A DNA stretch of 19,406 bases from UBA9715 sp045614225 (GCA_045614225.1 JAZLCO010000098.1:1-19406), one strand, 5' to 3'. Shown: positions 7,690-15,192, numbered from the stretch's first letter. The notes: generated by a model from the letters alone, not told the origin. Translations and numbers: made by a program.

Positions 7690-7695
7690 TAGAAT
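7690..7695 (+). promoter_or_regulatory. Extended -10 promoter of the ChW lysozyme gene
   Basis: TAGAAT (5 of 6) is preceded by TGG, forming a TGn extended -10 element. The -35 is weak, which extended -10 promoters tolerate. Transcription would start near 7702 and give a leader of roughly 37 nt containing the Shine-Dalgarno AAGGGAG. Confidence 0.5.
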
Positions 7696-7738
7696 GATTC
7701 TTCATTTAAGTGTTCGATTGACCAAAAGGGAGCAGCAA

Positions 7739-9478
7739 ATGAACGCAATGGTCAAAAGAAGCGCTTTTCAAATCGCACTTGCAACGCTGGCGCTCACGCT
7801 GCTGTGCATTGCGATTCCGCACACTGCTTACGCCGATCAAAACCTCACTGCTGGAACCGTTGATCTTTCGACAGGGAAATCAGTTGCCGCGAAATCGTCT
7901 GGCTCTGTCTCAGACGCAACGTTGACATATACGACTCACATTCAAAATGTTGGATGGGAAAACACGTGGAAAAACAGCGGTCAAACATCAGGGACTTCCG
8001 GCCGTTCTCTTCGACTCGAAGCAATCAAGATCTCTGTAAACAACTCCGGAGTATCGGGCTCCATTATGTATCAAACTCACGTCCAAAACATCGGCTGGCA
8101 AGATGCCGTGAAAGATGGAGCAGTATCGGGCACGTCCGGTAAGTCGTTGCGATTAGAAGGAATAAGAATCTGGCTTACAGGCGATCTCGCCAAACACTAC
8201 GATATTTGCTACCGCACGCACGTCCAAAACGTAGGGTGGCAAGGATGGGTCAAGAACGGCGCAATTGCTGGAACAACCGGTCAATCGCTACGCTTGGAGG
8301 CCATTCAAATCGTGCTGACGCCGAAAACGGAAATCGCCGCAGGCAAGAGCGCTGACACAGTCGGGGTTCGTTATACAACGCATGTACAAAACGATGGCTG
8401 GAAAACTTGGGTCGGTGACGGCGCGGTTGGCGGCACAACAGGAAGAAGCCTCCGCGTTGAGGCATTGCAAATCCTGGCAAGCCCCGGCAAGTATTCGGGC
8501 GGTATCACATACCGATCGCACATCCAAAACATCGGATGGCAAGAATGGGTGAAGGATGGCGCCGTCTCCGGAACATCTGGAGAATCGCTTAGATGCGAAG
8601 CCATTGAAATAAAGCTCACTGGAGAATTGGCGAAAAACTACGACGTTTACTATCAAGCTCATGTTGAAAATTTCGGATGGCTCGACTGGGCAAAGAACGG
8701 AGAGTCGGCAGGATCGAGCGGTCTTTCACTTCGATGCGAAGCGTATCGAATCAAATTGGTCAAAAAGGGAGATGCTGCCCCCGGCCCGACAAAACACCCA
8801 ATGGTATCGCGCGCTGATTTCGTTGAAGCCCAAATGAGTACGTCCGTGCGAAACTCGTTCTCGGGAATAAGCCTCGATGGCGCAAAAGCGATAGGAATCG
8901 ATGTTTCCGTCTGGAACGGTGACATCGACTGGAATAAGGTTGCAGCCTCGGGTATCCGCTTCGCGATAATTCGTTGCGGGTACGGCAGCGATTACACAAG
9001 CCAGGACGACGCAAAGTTTTACAAAAACGTACAGGGGGCCCGAGCAGCAGGCCTCGATATCGGCGTATACCTGTACTCGTATGCGACGAATACATCTATG
9101 GCCTCGAGCGAAGCAGACCACACATTGCGCCTTCTGAAAAGCGCCGGCCTCTCTCCGAGGGATTTGAAGTATGGCGTCTATTACGATATTGAAGAGAAAT
9201 CCCAGATGTCGATTTCCCTCGAACCCCTTTGCCGCACCTACTGCAATAAAATTCAGAATGCAGGATATACCGCTGGCATCTACTCTTCGCTTAGCTGGTG
9301 GAATTCCTACTTGACCTCTTCATCGTTCAACAACTGGAAACGCTGGATCGCCCAATGGCCTTACAAGACCGGCAATAAAACATGCAGCTATACGGGAAAT
9401 TACGTGCTGTGGCAATGTATGTCCGACGGTTCCGTACCGGGAATTGTGGGCAATGTCGACATGGACATCGCCTACTAA
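7739..9478 (+). CDS. Secreted ChW-repeat GH25 lysozyme (muramidase)
   Basis: GH25 enzymes cut the MurNAc-GlcNAc beta-1,4 bond of peptidoglycan. The 579 residues comprise a signal peptide (about 1-32, hydrophobic stretch then HTAYADQ), six ChW repeats (about 61-343, each with a HVQNxGW core and an SLRLEAI core), a short linker, and a C-terminal GH25 domain (about 383-579). GH25 motifs are GIDVSVWNGDIDW (D388) and YYDIEE (D483 and E485, the catalytic Asp-x-Glu), with VLWQC and VDMDIAY near the end. I start at 7739 because AAGGGAG lies 6 nt upstream and the signal peptide then begins at once; an upstream ATG at 7694 adds 15 non-signal residues and overlaps the likely -10. ChW repeats are thought to mediate surface attachment. 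It precedes surface-glycan genes and may remodel the wall. Confidence 0.94.
   Translation: MNAMVKRSAFQIALATLALTLLCIAIPHTAYADQNLTAGTVDLSTGKSVAAKSSGSVSDATLTYTTHIQNVGWENTWKNSGQTSGTSGRSLRLEAIKISVNNSGVSGSIMYQTHVQNIGWQDAVKDGAVSGTSGKSLRLEGIRIWLTGDLAKHYDICYRTHVQNVGWQGWVKNGAIAGTTGQSLRLEAIQIVLTPKTEIAAGKSADTVGVRYTTHVQNDGWKTWVGDGAVGGTTGRSLRVEALQILASPGKYSGGITYRSHIQNIGWQEWVKDGAVSGTSGESLRCEAIEIKLTGELAKNYDVYYQAHVENFGWLDWAKNGESAGSSGLSLRCEAYRIKLVKKGDAAPGPTKHPMVSRADFVEAQMSTSVRNSFSGISLDGAKAIGIDVSVWNGDIDWNKVAASGIRFAIIRCGYGSDYTSQDDAKFYKNVQGARAAGLDIGVYLYSYATNTSMASSEADHTLRLLKSAGLSPRDLKYGVYYDIEEKSQMSISLEPLCRTYCNKIQNAGYTAGIYSSLSWWNSYLTSSSFNNWKRWIAQWPYKTGNKTCSYTGNYVLWQCMSDGSVPGIVGNVDMDIAY
7919..8767 (+). repeat. Six ChW repeats within the lysozyme gene
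   Basis: Six protein-level repeats of about 40 residues begin near residues 61, 108, 155, 209, 256 and 302. Linkers after repeats 2 and 5 match each other (LTGDLAKHYD and LTGELAKNYD), and a longer linker follows repeat 3, so the array reads as two consecutive triplets. The DNA of the copies is well diverged and has ordinary GC (32 of 60 bases in 8101-8160), indicating old duplications. Confidence 0.9.
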
Positions 9479-9531
9479 CATTTGAACGACGTTGCAGGCG
9501 CCATCAGTGGTGCGTTGCCGCTGTTCTCGCC

Positions 9532-9537
9532 TATAAT
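9532..9537 (+). promoter_or_regulatory. Consensus -10 hexamer of the GT4 gene, leaderless arrangement
   Basis: A perfect TATAAT is followed by exactly 7 nt and then the ATG of the glycosyltransferase gene. Transcription would begin at or within a base of that ATG. No Shine-Dalgarno precedes the start. Leaderless mRNAs are common in Actinomycetota. No convincing -35 is visible. Confidence 0.65.
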
Positions 9538-9544
9538 GTGACGC

Positions 9545-10819
9545 ATGGAAGGCTATTACACATATCCTGAATCGGCGTTTGAAGCACCCAGCAGAAAACG
9601 CATAGCTATTGTCACGCAAGGCGTCAAACTCGGCGATGAAACGCGCGGTTACACGCGTTTCCGATTCATAGCGCAAACGCTTGCTCAAGCTGGATTCGAT
9701 GTGGACCTCATCACATCGACGTTCCAACACTGGGATAAGGCTCAGCGCGATACGACCCGACCCTGCTACAAGAACCTTCCCTATCGTATCCAGTTCATCT
9801 ACGAGCCGGGATACAAGCGGAATCTCGATTTGGCACGCATTAACAGCCACCGCGTGCTTGCAGGCAATTTGCGGCGCTTCTTCAGAGACCGCTTTACCAA
9901 CAATCCCAATGCATATGATTTGATCTATTCGGAGATTCCACCTAACGACATGGCTCGCGCCTGCGCTGAGATAGCCCGTGAGAACGGCATTCCATACGTA
10001 CCGGACATCAACGATCTGTGGCCTGAAGCCATGCGCATGGCCGTTGACGTGCCTGTATTGAGCGACATCGCGTTCTCTCCATTCGCACGCGATGCGAAGA
10101 AGACGTACGACTTGATCGCCGCCGCTGTAGGTACTTCTGATGAATACGCAAACCAGCCCAGCAAGTATCGCGATGACAACTACCGTCGCATCACGGTCTA
10201 TGTGGGAAACGAACTTGAGAAATTCGATTCCGGCGCCGCCGCACAGGCCGATGCAATCGAGAAGCCTGACGGTGAGTTATGGGTCATCTATGCGGGCACA
10301 CTCGGCGCAAGCTACGACATCGCAACCCTGATTGATGCGGCAGTCATCGCAATGCGAGAAAACCCTTCGATTCGCGTGAAAATCTTGGGAGACGGACCCG
10401 ACCGGGCAAAACTCGAAGAACAAGCTGCCCGGCTAAACGCGCCCGTCGATTTTGTTGGATATGCACCTTACGAGCTGATGGCCGCCTATCTGAAGGCTTC
10501 CGATATCACCGTCAATTCTCTGGTTAAAAGCGCTCCGCAAAGCATCATCACCAAAATCGGAGACTATCTGGCTGCTGGCATCCCCATGATTAACACTGGA
10601 TCAAGTCCGGAATTCCGTGCCAAGGTCGAGACGGACGGCTTCGGCGTCAATGTCGAGGCTGAAGACGCTGAAGCGTTGGCGAAAGTGCTCGTCGAGCTCG
10701 CCAACGATGACGAACGCCGCCAATCTATGGGTGACATCGCACGCCGTATCGCCGAAGAACAATTCGACCAGCCGACTTCTTATCAGGCAATTGTGAGATT
10801 GATTAGCGGTCTCGTTTAG
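9545..10819 (+). CDS. GT4-family glycosyltransferase (WbuB-like)
   Basis: A 424-residue GT-B fold glycosyltransferase that would add a sugar from a nucleotide-sugar donor to a surface glycan intermediate at the inner membrane face. Features are an N-terminal acceptor-binding half (RIAIVTQGVKLGDETRGYTR), the segment YVPDINDLWPEAM typical of WbuB-like proteins, and a C-terminal donor-binding half with WVIYAGTLGASYDIATLIDA, IKILGDGPDRAKLEEQA and IITKIGDYLAAGIPMINTGS. The first of these half-sites is preceded by no transmembrane segment. The ATG at 9545 has no Shine-Dalgarno but a consensus -10 hexamer 7 nt upstream, suggesting leaderless expression. It lies 66 bp after the lysozyme gene and ahead of an aminotransferase and a phosphoglycosyl transferase. 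The fold is secure; donor and acceptor are unknown. Confidence 0.9.
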   Translation: MEGYYTYPESAFEAPSRKRIAIVTQGVKLGDETRGYTRFRFIAQTLAQAGFDVDLITSTFQHWDKAQRDTTRPCYKNLPYRIQFIYEPGYKRNLDLARINSHRVLAGNLRRFFRDRFTNNPNAYDLIYSEIPPNDMARACAEIARENGIPYVPDINDLWPEAMRMAVDVPVLSDIAFSPFARDAKKTYDLIAAAVGTSDEYANQPSKYRDDNYRRITVYVGNELEKFDSGAAAQADAIEKPDGELWVIYAGTLGASYDIATLIDAAVIAMRENPSIRVKILGDGPDRAKLEEQAARLNAPVDFVGYAPYELMAAYLKASDITVNSLVKSAPQSIITKIGDYLAAGIPMINTGSSPEFRAKVETDGFGVNVEAEDAEALAKVLVELANDDERRQSMGDIARRIAEEQFDQPTSYQAIVRLISGLV

Positions 10820-10825
10820 ACAAAC

Positions 10826-10921
10826 TGGCACATCGCTCCCAGGGAAGGGCGTACCACAAACTCGTTGGTACTTTCCCGTTTTTCTTTCCATGGCACGCCC
10901 TTCCCTGGGAGCGATGTGCCA
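10826..10921. repeat. Perfect 27-bp inverted repeat with inner hairpin
   Basis: Arms 10826-10852 and 10895-10921 are exact inverted copies over 27 bp around a 42-nt interior. Within and at its edge, GTACCA (10851-10856) and TGGTAC (10866-10871) form a second perfect 6-bp hairpin followed by a T-rich stretch (10872-10888). The element fills 96 of the 123 bp between the GT4 stop codon and the aminotransferase start, and ends 8 bp before the next -10 hexamer. It could be a terminator for the upstream gene, a REP/MITE-type insertion, or both. Confidence 0.85.
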
Positions 10922-10929
10922 AAGTGCCG

Positions 10930-10935
10930 TACAAT
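10930..10935 (+). promoter_or_regulatory. -10 hexamer of the aminotransferase gene, leaderless arrangement
   Basis: TACAAT (5 of 6) is followed by exactly 7 nt and then the ATG at 10943, the same geometry as the preceding gene. No Shine-Dalgarno precedes the ATG. The matching arrangement supports both the start choice and leaderless transcription. Confidence 0.6.
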
Positions 10936-10942
10936 ATCGGTC

Positions 10943-12184
10943 ATGGATACTCAAAGACGCATTTCATTCTCTCCGCCCGACATTACGCAGGCGGAAATCG
11001 ACGAGGTCGTCAGCGCGCTCGAGAGCGGCTGGATCACAACCGGCCCGAAAACCAAGCAGCTCGAATGCGACCTTGCCGAATACATTGGCACAAGCAAGGT
11101 CGCCTGTCTGAATTCGGCAACTGCCGCACTCGAATGTGGGCTTCGGCTGTTGGGCATCGGACCTGGCGATGAAGTCATCACGAGCGCTTACACCTACACT
11201 GCATCGGCATCGGCCATCTGCCACGTAGGCGCCACACCTGTGCTCTGCGACGTCGCGCCAGAATCGTTCGAGATGGACTATGCCCAACTCACAAGCCTCG
11301 TTTCTGCGAAAACGCGTGCCGTCATCCCCGTCGACATTGCTGGACGTATGGTTGATTACGATGCGCTCTACGATGCGCTTGACGTTGCTTCTGTTTCTTG
11401 GAAGCCTTCAAACGAAGCGCAAGAGCAAATCGGGCATATGCCAGTTCTTGCGGATGCCGCCCATTCGCTCGGCGCTCGACGTCATGGCCTGAATGCTGGA
11501 CAAGCAGCCGACCTCACAGCGTTCTCGTTCCACGCCGTGAAGAATTTCACGACCGCCGAAGGCGGCGCACTCACGTGGAAGCAGGGTTCCTTTGACGACG
11601 AAGATGCTTACAAGCAAGTCATGCTCATGTCGCTTCACGGTCAGACGAAAGACGCTTTGGCCAAGGACAGGGCAGGCGCCTGGGAATACGACATCGCCTA
11701 CCCAGGCTGGAAATGCAATATGACCGACATGCAAGCTGGGCTCGGATTAGCGCAATTGCGTCGATACCCCGGACTGCTCGAGCGCAGGCGCGAGCTGATC
11801 GCGTTATACGAAACAGCCCTCGGGGAAGAAAACATCACGTTGCTCAAACACTATCAAGGCGACCCGAACACGGACGGATTCGCATCGAGCGGGCACCTCA
11901 TGCTCGTGCGCCTCGATGGCAAAAAACGCCCGTTCCGCGATGCTTTGATCGAGCGGTTGGCAAGTCGAGGAATCGCCAGCAATGTGCATTACAAGCCGCT
12001 ACCAATGTTGACTGCCTACAAAAACATGGGCTTCGACATCGCCAACTTCTCGAACGCGTACGCGCAGTTCGAAAACGAAATCACGCTGCCGTTGCACACG
12101 TTGCTCTCCGATGATGATGTCGCATACATCTGCGAATCGTTCATTGATTGCATGCATGAACTCGAAACGGAGGACGTGCAATGA
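10943..12184 (+). CDS. DegT/DnrJ/EryC1-family PLP-dependent sugar aminotransferase
   Basis: Members of this family transfer an amino group from glutamate to a keto-sugar nucleotide, making aminosugars for surface glycans. The product is 413 residues. Seen are the fold start FSPPDITQAEIDEVVSALES, the cofactor-binding loop CLNSATAALECGL, VLADAAHSLGARRHG with the PLP-ring Asp (D171), the Schiff-base lysine K200 in FSFHAVKNFTTAEGGAL, and VHYKPLPMLTAY near the C-terminus. An ATG 26 codons upstream exists but lies inside the 27-bp inverted repeat and encodes residues not found in the family. The ATG at 10943 is chosen because the family fold begins there and the -10 geometry fits. The last 4 bp overlap the next gene (ATGA). 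PglE-like function is likely; no sugar dehydratase or acetyltransferase is nearby, so the substrate is unknown. Confidence 0.92.
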   Translation: MDTQRRISFSPPDITQAEIDEVVSALESGWITTGPKTKQLECDLAEYIGTSKVACLNSATAALECGLRLLGIGPGDEVITSAYTYTASASAICHVGATPVLCDVAPESFEMDYAQLTSLVSAKTRAVIPVDIAGRMVDYDALYDALDVASVSWKPSNEAQEQIGHMPVLADAAHSLGARRHGLNAGQAADLTAFSFHAVKNFTTAEGGALTWKQGSFDDEDAYKQVMLMSLHGQTKDALAKDRAGAWEYDIAYPGWKCNMTDMQAGLGLAQLRRYPGLLERRRELIALYETALGEENITLLKHYQGDPNTDGFASSGHLMLVRLDGKKRPFRDALIERLASRGIASNVHYKPLPMLTAYKNMGFDIANFSNAYAQFENEITLPLHTLLSDDDVAYICESFIDCMHELETEDVQ

Positions 12185-12882
12185 GTGGGCGTATCCTCAA
12201 AACGGTCGGCTGCATCGCTGCAGGTATTGCGGGGGCGTCTGTTGGCGCAGCAGTGGTTGACGCAGCCCGGGGCGACGTGGACAGCATGACGTTTTACGGC
12301 CGCTTCGGAAAACGTGCCTGCGATGTGGCGGTGGGGATTGTCGCTCTACCTGTAGTTGGAGCTGTCACCGCAGCATGCGGCGCAGCCATCAAGCTCGAAG
12401 ACAAGGGTCCTGTGTTCTACAACGCGCCCCGTGTCGGTAAGAACGGCCGCGAGTTCACCATGTACAAGCTTCGCTCGATGAAGGTGAATGCACCCGACTT
12501 GGTAATGGAAGACGGCTCGACATATAACGGGGCCGACGATCCACGCATGACGCGCGTCGGCACGTTTATGCGCAAAACGAGCCTCGACGAGATTCCCCAG
12601 TTCCTGAACGTGCTAAAGGGCGACATGAGCGTCGTAGGTCCGCGCCCCGACCTTAAGCGCGAGACTGAACTGTACGAAGGCAACGAGGCCTTGAAGCTGA
12701 CAGTGAAACCTGGCGTTACTGGATATGCCGCCGTCTACGGACGCAACTCGCTTCCGTGGCATGATCGTTTGAAACTCGACGTCGAATACGTGCACAAGCG
12801 CTGCTTCCCCCTCGATGTGAAAGTGTTCTGCAAGACGTTTGAGACGGTCTTCAAGCAAGAAGGCATTTACGTAGAAAAGTAG
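12181..12882 (+). CDS. PglC-like phosphoglycosyl transferase (bacterial sugar transferase)
   Basis: This enzyme type moves a sugar-1-phosphate from a UDP-sugar to undecaprenyl phosphate, starting a glycan on its lipid carrier at the inner face of the membrane. The 233 residues have a short hydrophobic N-terminus, the re-entrant membrane segment RFGKRACDVAVGIVALPVVG (about 41-60), GPVFYNAPRVGKNGREFTMY, KLRSM, the catalytic Asp-Glu pair D136-E137 in RKTSLDEIPQFLNVLKGDMS, SVVGPRPDLKRE and KPGVTGYAAVYGRNSLPWHD. The small size fits the monotopic PglC class rather than the long WbaP class. An additional N-terminal glycine-rich hydrophobic stretch (about 6-28) is not part of the catalytic core. It overlaps the aminotransferase by ATGA and so is translationally coupled. 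A strong terminator follows 39 bp downstream. Confidence 0.95.
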   Translation: MSGRILKTVGCIAAGIAGASVGAAVVDAARGDVDSMTFYGRFGKRACDVAVGIVALPVVGAVTAACGAAIKLEDKGPVFYNAPRVGKNGREFTMYKLRSMKVNAPDLVMEDGSTYNGADDPRMTRVGTFMRKTSLDEIPQFLNVLKGDMSVVGPRPDLKRETELYEGNEALKLTVKPGVTGYAAVYGRNSLPWHDRLKLDVEYVHKRCFPLDVKVFCKTFETVFKQEGIYVEK

Positions 12883-12921
12883 CGAGCAGAAGAGGAACGA
12901 CCCCTTTTCAACTCGCTATAA

Positions 12922-12959
12922 AAAACGGGGAGAGGGCATGTATGCCCTCTCCCCGTTTT
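12922..12959. terminator. Bidirectional intrinsic terminator
   Basis: Two perfect 18-bp arms (12922-12939 and 12942-12959) flank a 2-nt loop. The stem core is GC-rich (ACGGGGAGAGGGCAT) and ends in A-runs on one side and T-runs on the other, so it terminates on both strands. It separates the converging sugar transferase gene (plus) and lipoprotein gene (minus). Confidence 0.95.
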
Positions 12960-12975
12960 CGCTACAGATGATTGT

Positions 12976-13644
12976 TTAGCGCAGAACCACGCCACCACCA
13001 ACGCACTGGTCTTCGGTTTGCGCAGGCGCCGCAGGGGCATTGTATGTCGACGTATCCTCATAATAGTATTCTTCTTGGGCAACTTCGGCCTCTGCCTCAG
13101 CAGCAGCCGCCGCCTCTTCTTCGGCTACCTTCGCATCGTGAATTGCCATTTCCTCAGATAGCGAGCTGATCACGTTGCCACCACGTTCAAACGTAACGTA
13201 CGCGACATCACCCTCCATCAGCACCTCGATGTTTTCGGCTCCGTCAATGTTGAACTGATGCAACATGTAGGAATCCTCACCAGATTTGAGCTGGATATCG
13301 AAAGAGTACGCGTTCGACGGTTCGTAATATATTGCCGCAACCTTGCCGTCAGCCCATTCTCCCCCTTCGACTTCCAGTACTTTAAAACCATCAGCTTCGG
13401 AGCCAGCTTCGGCAAGTGCGACCTCGTTTATCGACTTGCCTGTGCTGTTTTTGACTATGAGCGTCTTGGCTGTGTTTGATTCCTGACCAACTGCAACATC
13501 GAACTCTTGAGCAGATTCCTCGCTCGCAGCGCTGGAGCTCGTGCTTGCAGCTTGTTGCGACGAGCAGCCCACCAGTGCGAAAAACGCCGCAAGCAGAATT
13601 GCGGCTGCAATTACGATAAGATTCTTCCCCCAAATCTTGCTCAT
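12976..13644 (-). CDS. Lipoprotein of unknown function
   Basis: I do not recognise this family. The 222 residues start with a signal peptide (about 1-26) ending in the lipobox LVGC, with Cys27 as the lipidated residue, so it is predicted to sit on the outer face of the membrane. A Ser/Ala-rich tether (28-46) leads to a beta-rich domain (about 48-155; AKTLIVKNSTGKSINEVALA, AAIYYEPSNAYSFDIQLK, GDVAYVTFER). An Ala/Glu-rich helix likely to form a coiled coil follows (about 162-192). The tail ends TEDQCVGGGVVLR with a second Cys (214). It is the last gene of the operon, 51 bp after the AlgX/AlgJ-like gene. A role in the extracytoplasmic step of glycan acylation, or as an assembly partner, is inference from context only. 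Confidence 0.85.
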   Translation of the reverse strand: MSKIWGKNLIVIAAAILLAAFFALVGCSSQQAASTSSSAASEESAQEFDVAVGQESNTAKTLIVKNSTGKSINEVALAEAGSEADGFKVLEVEGGEWADGKVAAIYYEPSNAYSFDIQLKSGEDSYMLHQFNIDGAENIEVLMEGDVAYVTFERGGNVISSLSEEMAIHDAKVAEEEAAAAAEAEAEVAQEEYYYEDTSTYNAPAAPAQTEDQCVGGGVVLR

Positions 13645-13695
13645 GGTTACTACGCCTTTCTTTCACGCTTCATTTGAGACTTTAGTATTGTAACG

Positions 13696-15192
13696 CTAGA
13701 CGAGGTCGTCAAACACGCCAAGACAATTAAGAACACCGCTATCGTAGGAATACACCCTAATGGTAGAACCAGCCAAGCTGTTCGACTCTTTGTCAAGATA
13801 AACAAGGTAGCCAAAATCCGTACTGTAGCCACCTTCGCCATCCGGGACGCTCGTCCAGAATGCGTCGTATGTTTTCGACTCATTACTTTCGTCCTCGACG
13901 CGCACGAATATCTTGCTGGATTCCTGAACAGCCGACTCGTCGACAGAACCCGAGATCATCCAATACGGTCCGTTTTCTTCCACTGCTAAAGTGGCATGGT
14001 TTTCTTGAACGGCAGCCGGAGCATCCACCCCAAGCCGAACAGCCGGATTCGGCATGATCGGCGGGTTTTCAGCTAAATATCCCAAATGCCGCTCTGCGCG
14101 CTCCACGACGACAGTATCAGCCTGGCAATCAAACATAGTAGGCAAATTGTAAGGAATGTACTTGCTGAACACGCCCTGTTTGTACGTTGACGCAAACAGG
14201 GGCAGCAACGCATTCCCAAAAGAATCGCGGAACATGAGCACACTACCTGAACCACCTTGCGCATGTGTCACGATCCAACTGTCCGTTACGTCTCCACCCT
14301 GCGCATACGACCACATCGCACCTGTCATCCCCTCTTCGTCATTGACGCCGGGGAAATACCAGTTCGAATCGAGTTGTGCGCCGACGGGGTACAACATGCT
14401 CTCGATATCGCCAGCGAAATCAACACGAGCCGCAGCGTCTTCAACTTTAAGGGGCAGCGGATCATGCGCCACGGCTGCAAGAATCTCTTGAGTAACCATG
14501 AGCGCTCCGCGGTTGTCCCAATGAGAGTCTTTCTTTAGATACCACTCTCCATCAGCGCTCTCGAACAAATCAAACAGGTCTATGTAATTGACGCCTTCTT
14601 CTTTGAGGAAGAATTTGAGACGGTCGGCATTTGAGGGATCGTTAGCCTGTAAATAGTAATTCGGCATGTGACTCGGATAGAGCGTGTTTTTGTTGGGCGC
14701 AAGCGTGAACGCAAACGTTGCCTGATGTGATTCAACGTACCCCTGCGCCAAGGAAAGGTTGTGGGCAATATTGCGCAACGCTCGATCTGACAAAGTGGAT
14801 TGCCCCAGATAATCTGGAAGCGTACCGCCGTAGTAAAGCCAGCCATCAGATCCGACGACAACCTGGTCGGTCGCAGATGTTCCAAGGGCAGCACGAATTC
14901 GGGCATTTGTGGAAACCATCTGATTGCGGTACGCAAAATGGTCAGCGAAATAGGTGCCCGCATCGTCCAGAATGTTCAAGTTGAACGATCCGTCTTCCCC
15001 AAGCAGCGAAGGCGCTTCGGCCAACTCACGGTTCTCAGTCGTCGAATCGGTGCGCGACCACAACATGCCCACTGACGGAAGGGCGACAATGACAAGTGCC
15101 AAGGCGAGCACGAAGATGAAAACAGAACGCGGAACGTGTTTGTCGGCGTAAGTGCCCTCTGTTGCGATATCCCACGAGGTCTTTTCCTTCAT
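13696..15192 (-). CDS. AlgX/AlgJ-like SGNH acyltransferase partner of MBOAT
   Basis: This family receives acyl groups exported by an MBOAT protein and transfers them to a polysaccharide outside the membrane. The 498 residues have an N-terminal cytoplasmic tail, one membrane anchor (about 20-45), the segment YFADHFAYRNQMVSTNARIR, VVVGSDGWLYYGG, KKDSHWDNRGALM with the putative catalytic Asp222 and His224, and VLMFRDSFGNALLPLFA with the likely nucleophile Ser324. Together these are the DHHW/SGNH-type triad of AlgX, AlgJ and AlgV proteins. After about residue 385 there is an extra beta-rich C-terminal domain, possibly carbohydrate-binding. The ATG at 15192 follows a GGGGTGA Shine-Dalgarno, 11 bp past the MBOAT stop codon. 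Substrate candidates are a secondary wall polysaccharide or peptidoglycan. Confidence 0.9.
   Translation of the reverse strand: MKEKTSWDIATEGTYADKHVPRSVFIFVLALALVIVALPSVGMLWSRTDSTTENRELAEAPSLLGEDGSFNLNILDDAGTYFADHFAYRNQMVSTNARIRAALGTSATDQVVVGSDGWLYYGGTLPDYLGQSTLSDRALRNIAHNLSLAQGYVESHQATFAFTLAPNKNTLYPSHMPNYYLQANDPSNADRLKFFLKEEGVNYIDLFDLFESADGEWYLKKDSHWDNRGALMVTQEILAAVAHDPLPLKVEDAAARVDFAGDIESMLYPVGAQLDSNWYFPGVNDEEGMTGAMWSYAQGGDVTDSWIVTHAQGGSGSVLMFRDSFGNALLPLFASTYKQGVFSKYIPYNLPTMFDCQADTVVVERAERHLGYLAENPPIMPNPAVRLGVDAPAAVQENHATLAVEENGPYWMISGSVDESAVQESSKIFVRVEDESNESKTYDAFWTSVPDGEGGYSTDFGYLVYLDKESNSLAGSTIRVYSYDSGVLNCLGVFDDLV

Noticed and set aside
7694..7738. Upstream ATG of the ChW lysozyme
   Set aside because: It overlaps the likely -10 element and puts 15 polar residues ahead of the signal peptide; the ATG at 7739 has a good Shine-Dalgarno.
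7919..8767. CRISPR or tandem DNA repeat in the ChW region
   Set aside because: The periodicity is at the protein level; the DNA copies are diverged and have no spacer structure.
9490..9530. Short stem (GCGCCA with TGGTGC) after the lysozyme gene as a terminator
   Set aside because: It has only six pairs including a wobble, and no U-tract; it may end transcription weakly but I cannot support it.
10865..10942. 26-codon N-terminal extension of the aminotransferase
   Set aside because: It lies largely within the 27-bp inverted repeat, has no family similarity, and the downstream ATG has a well placed -10 hexamer.
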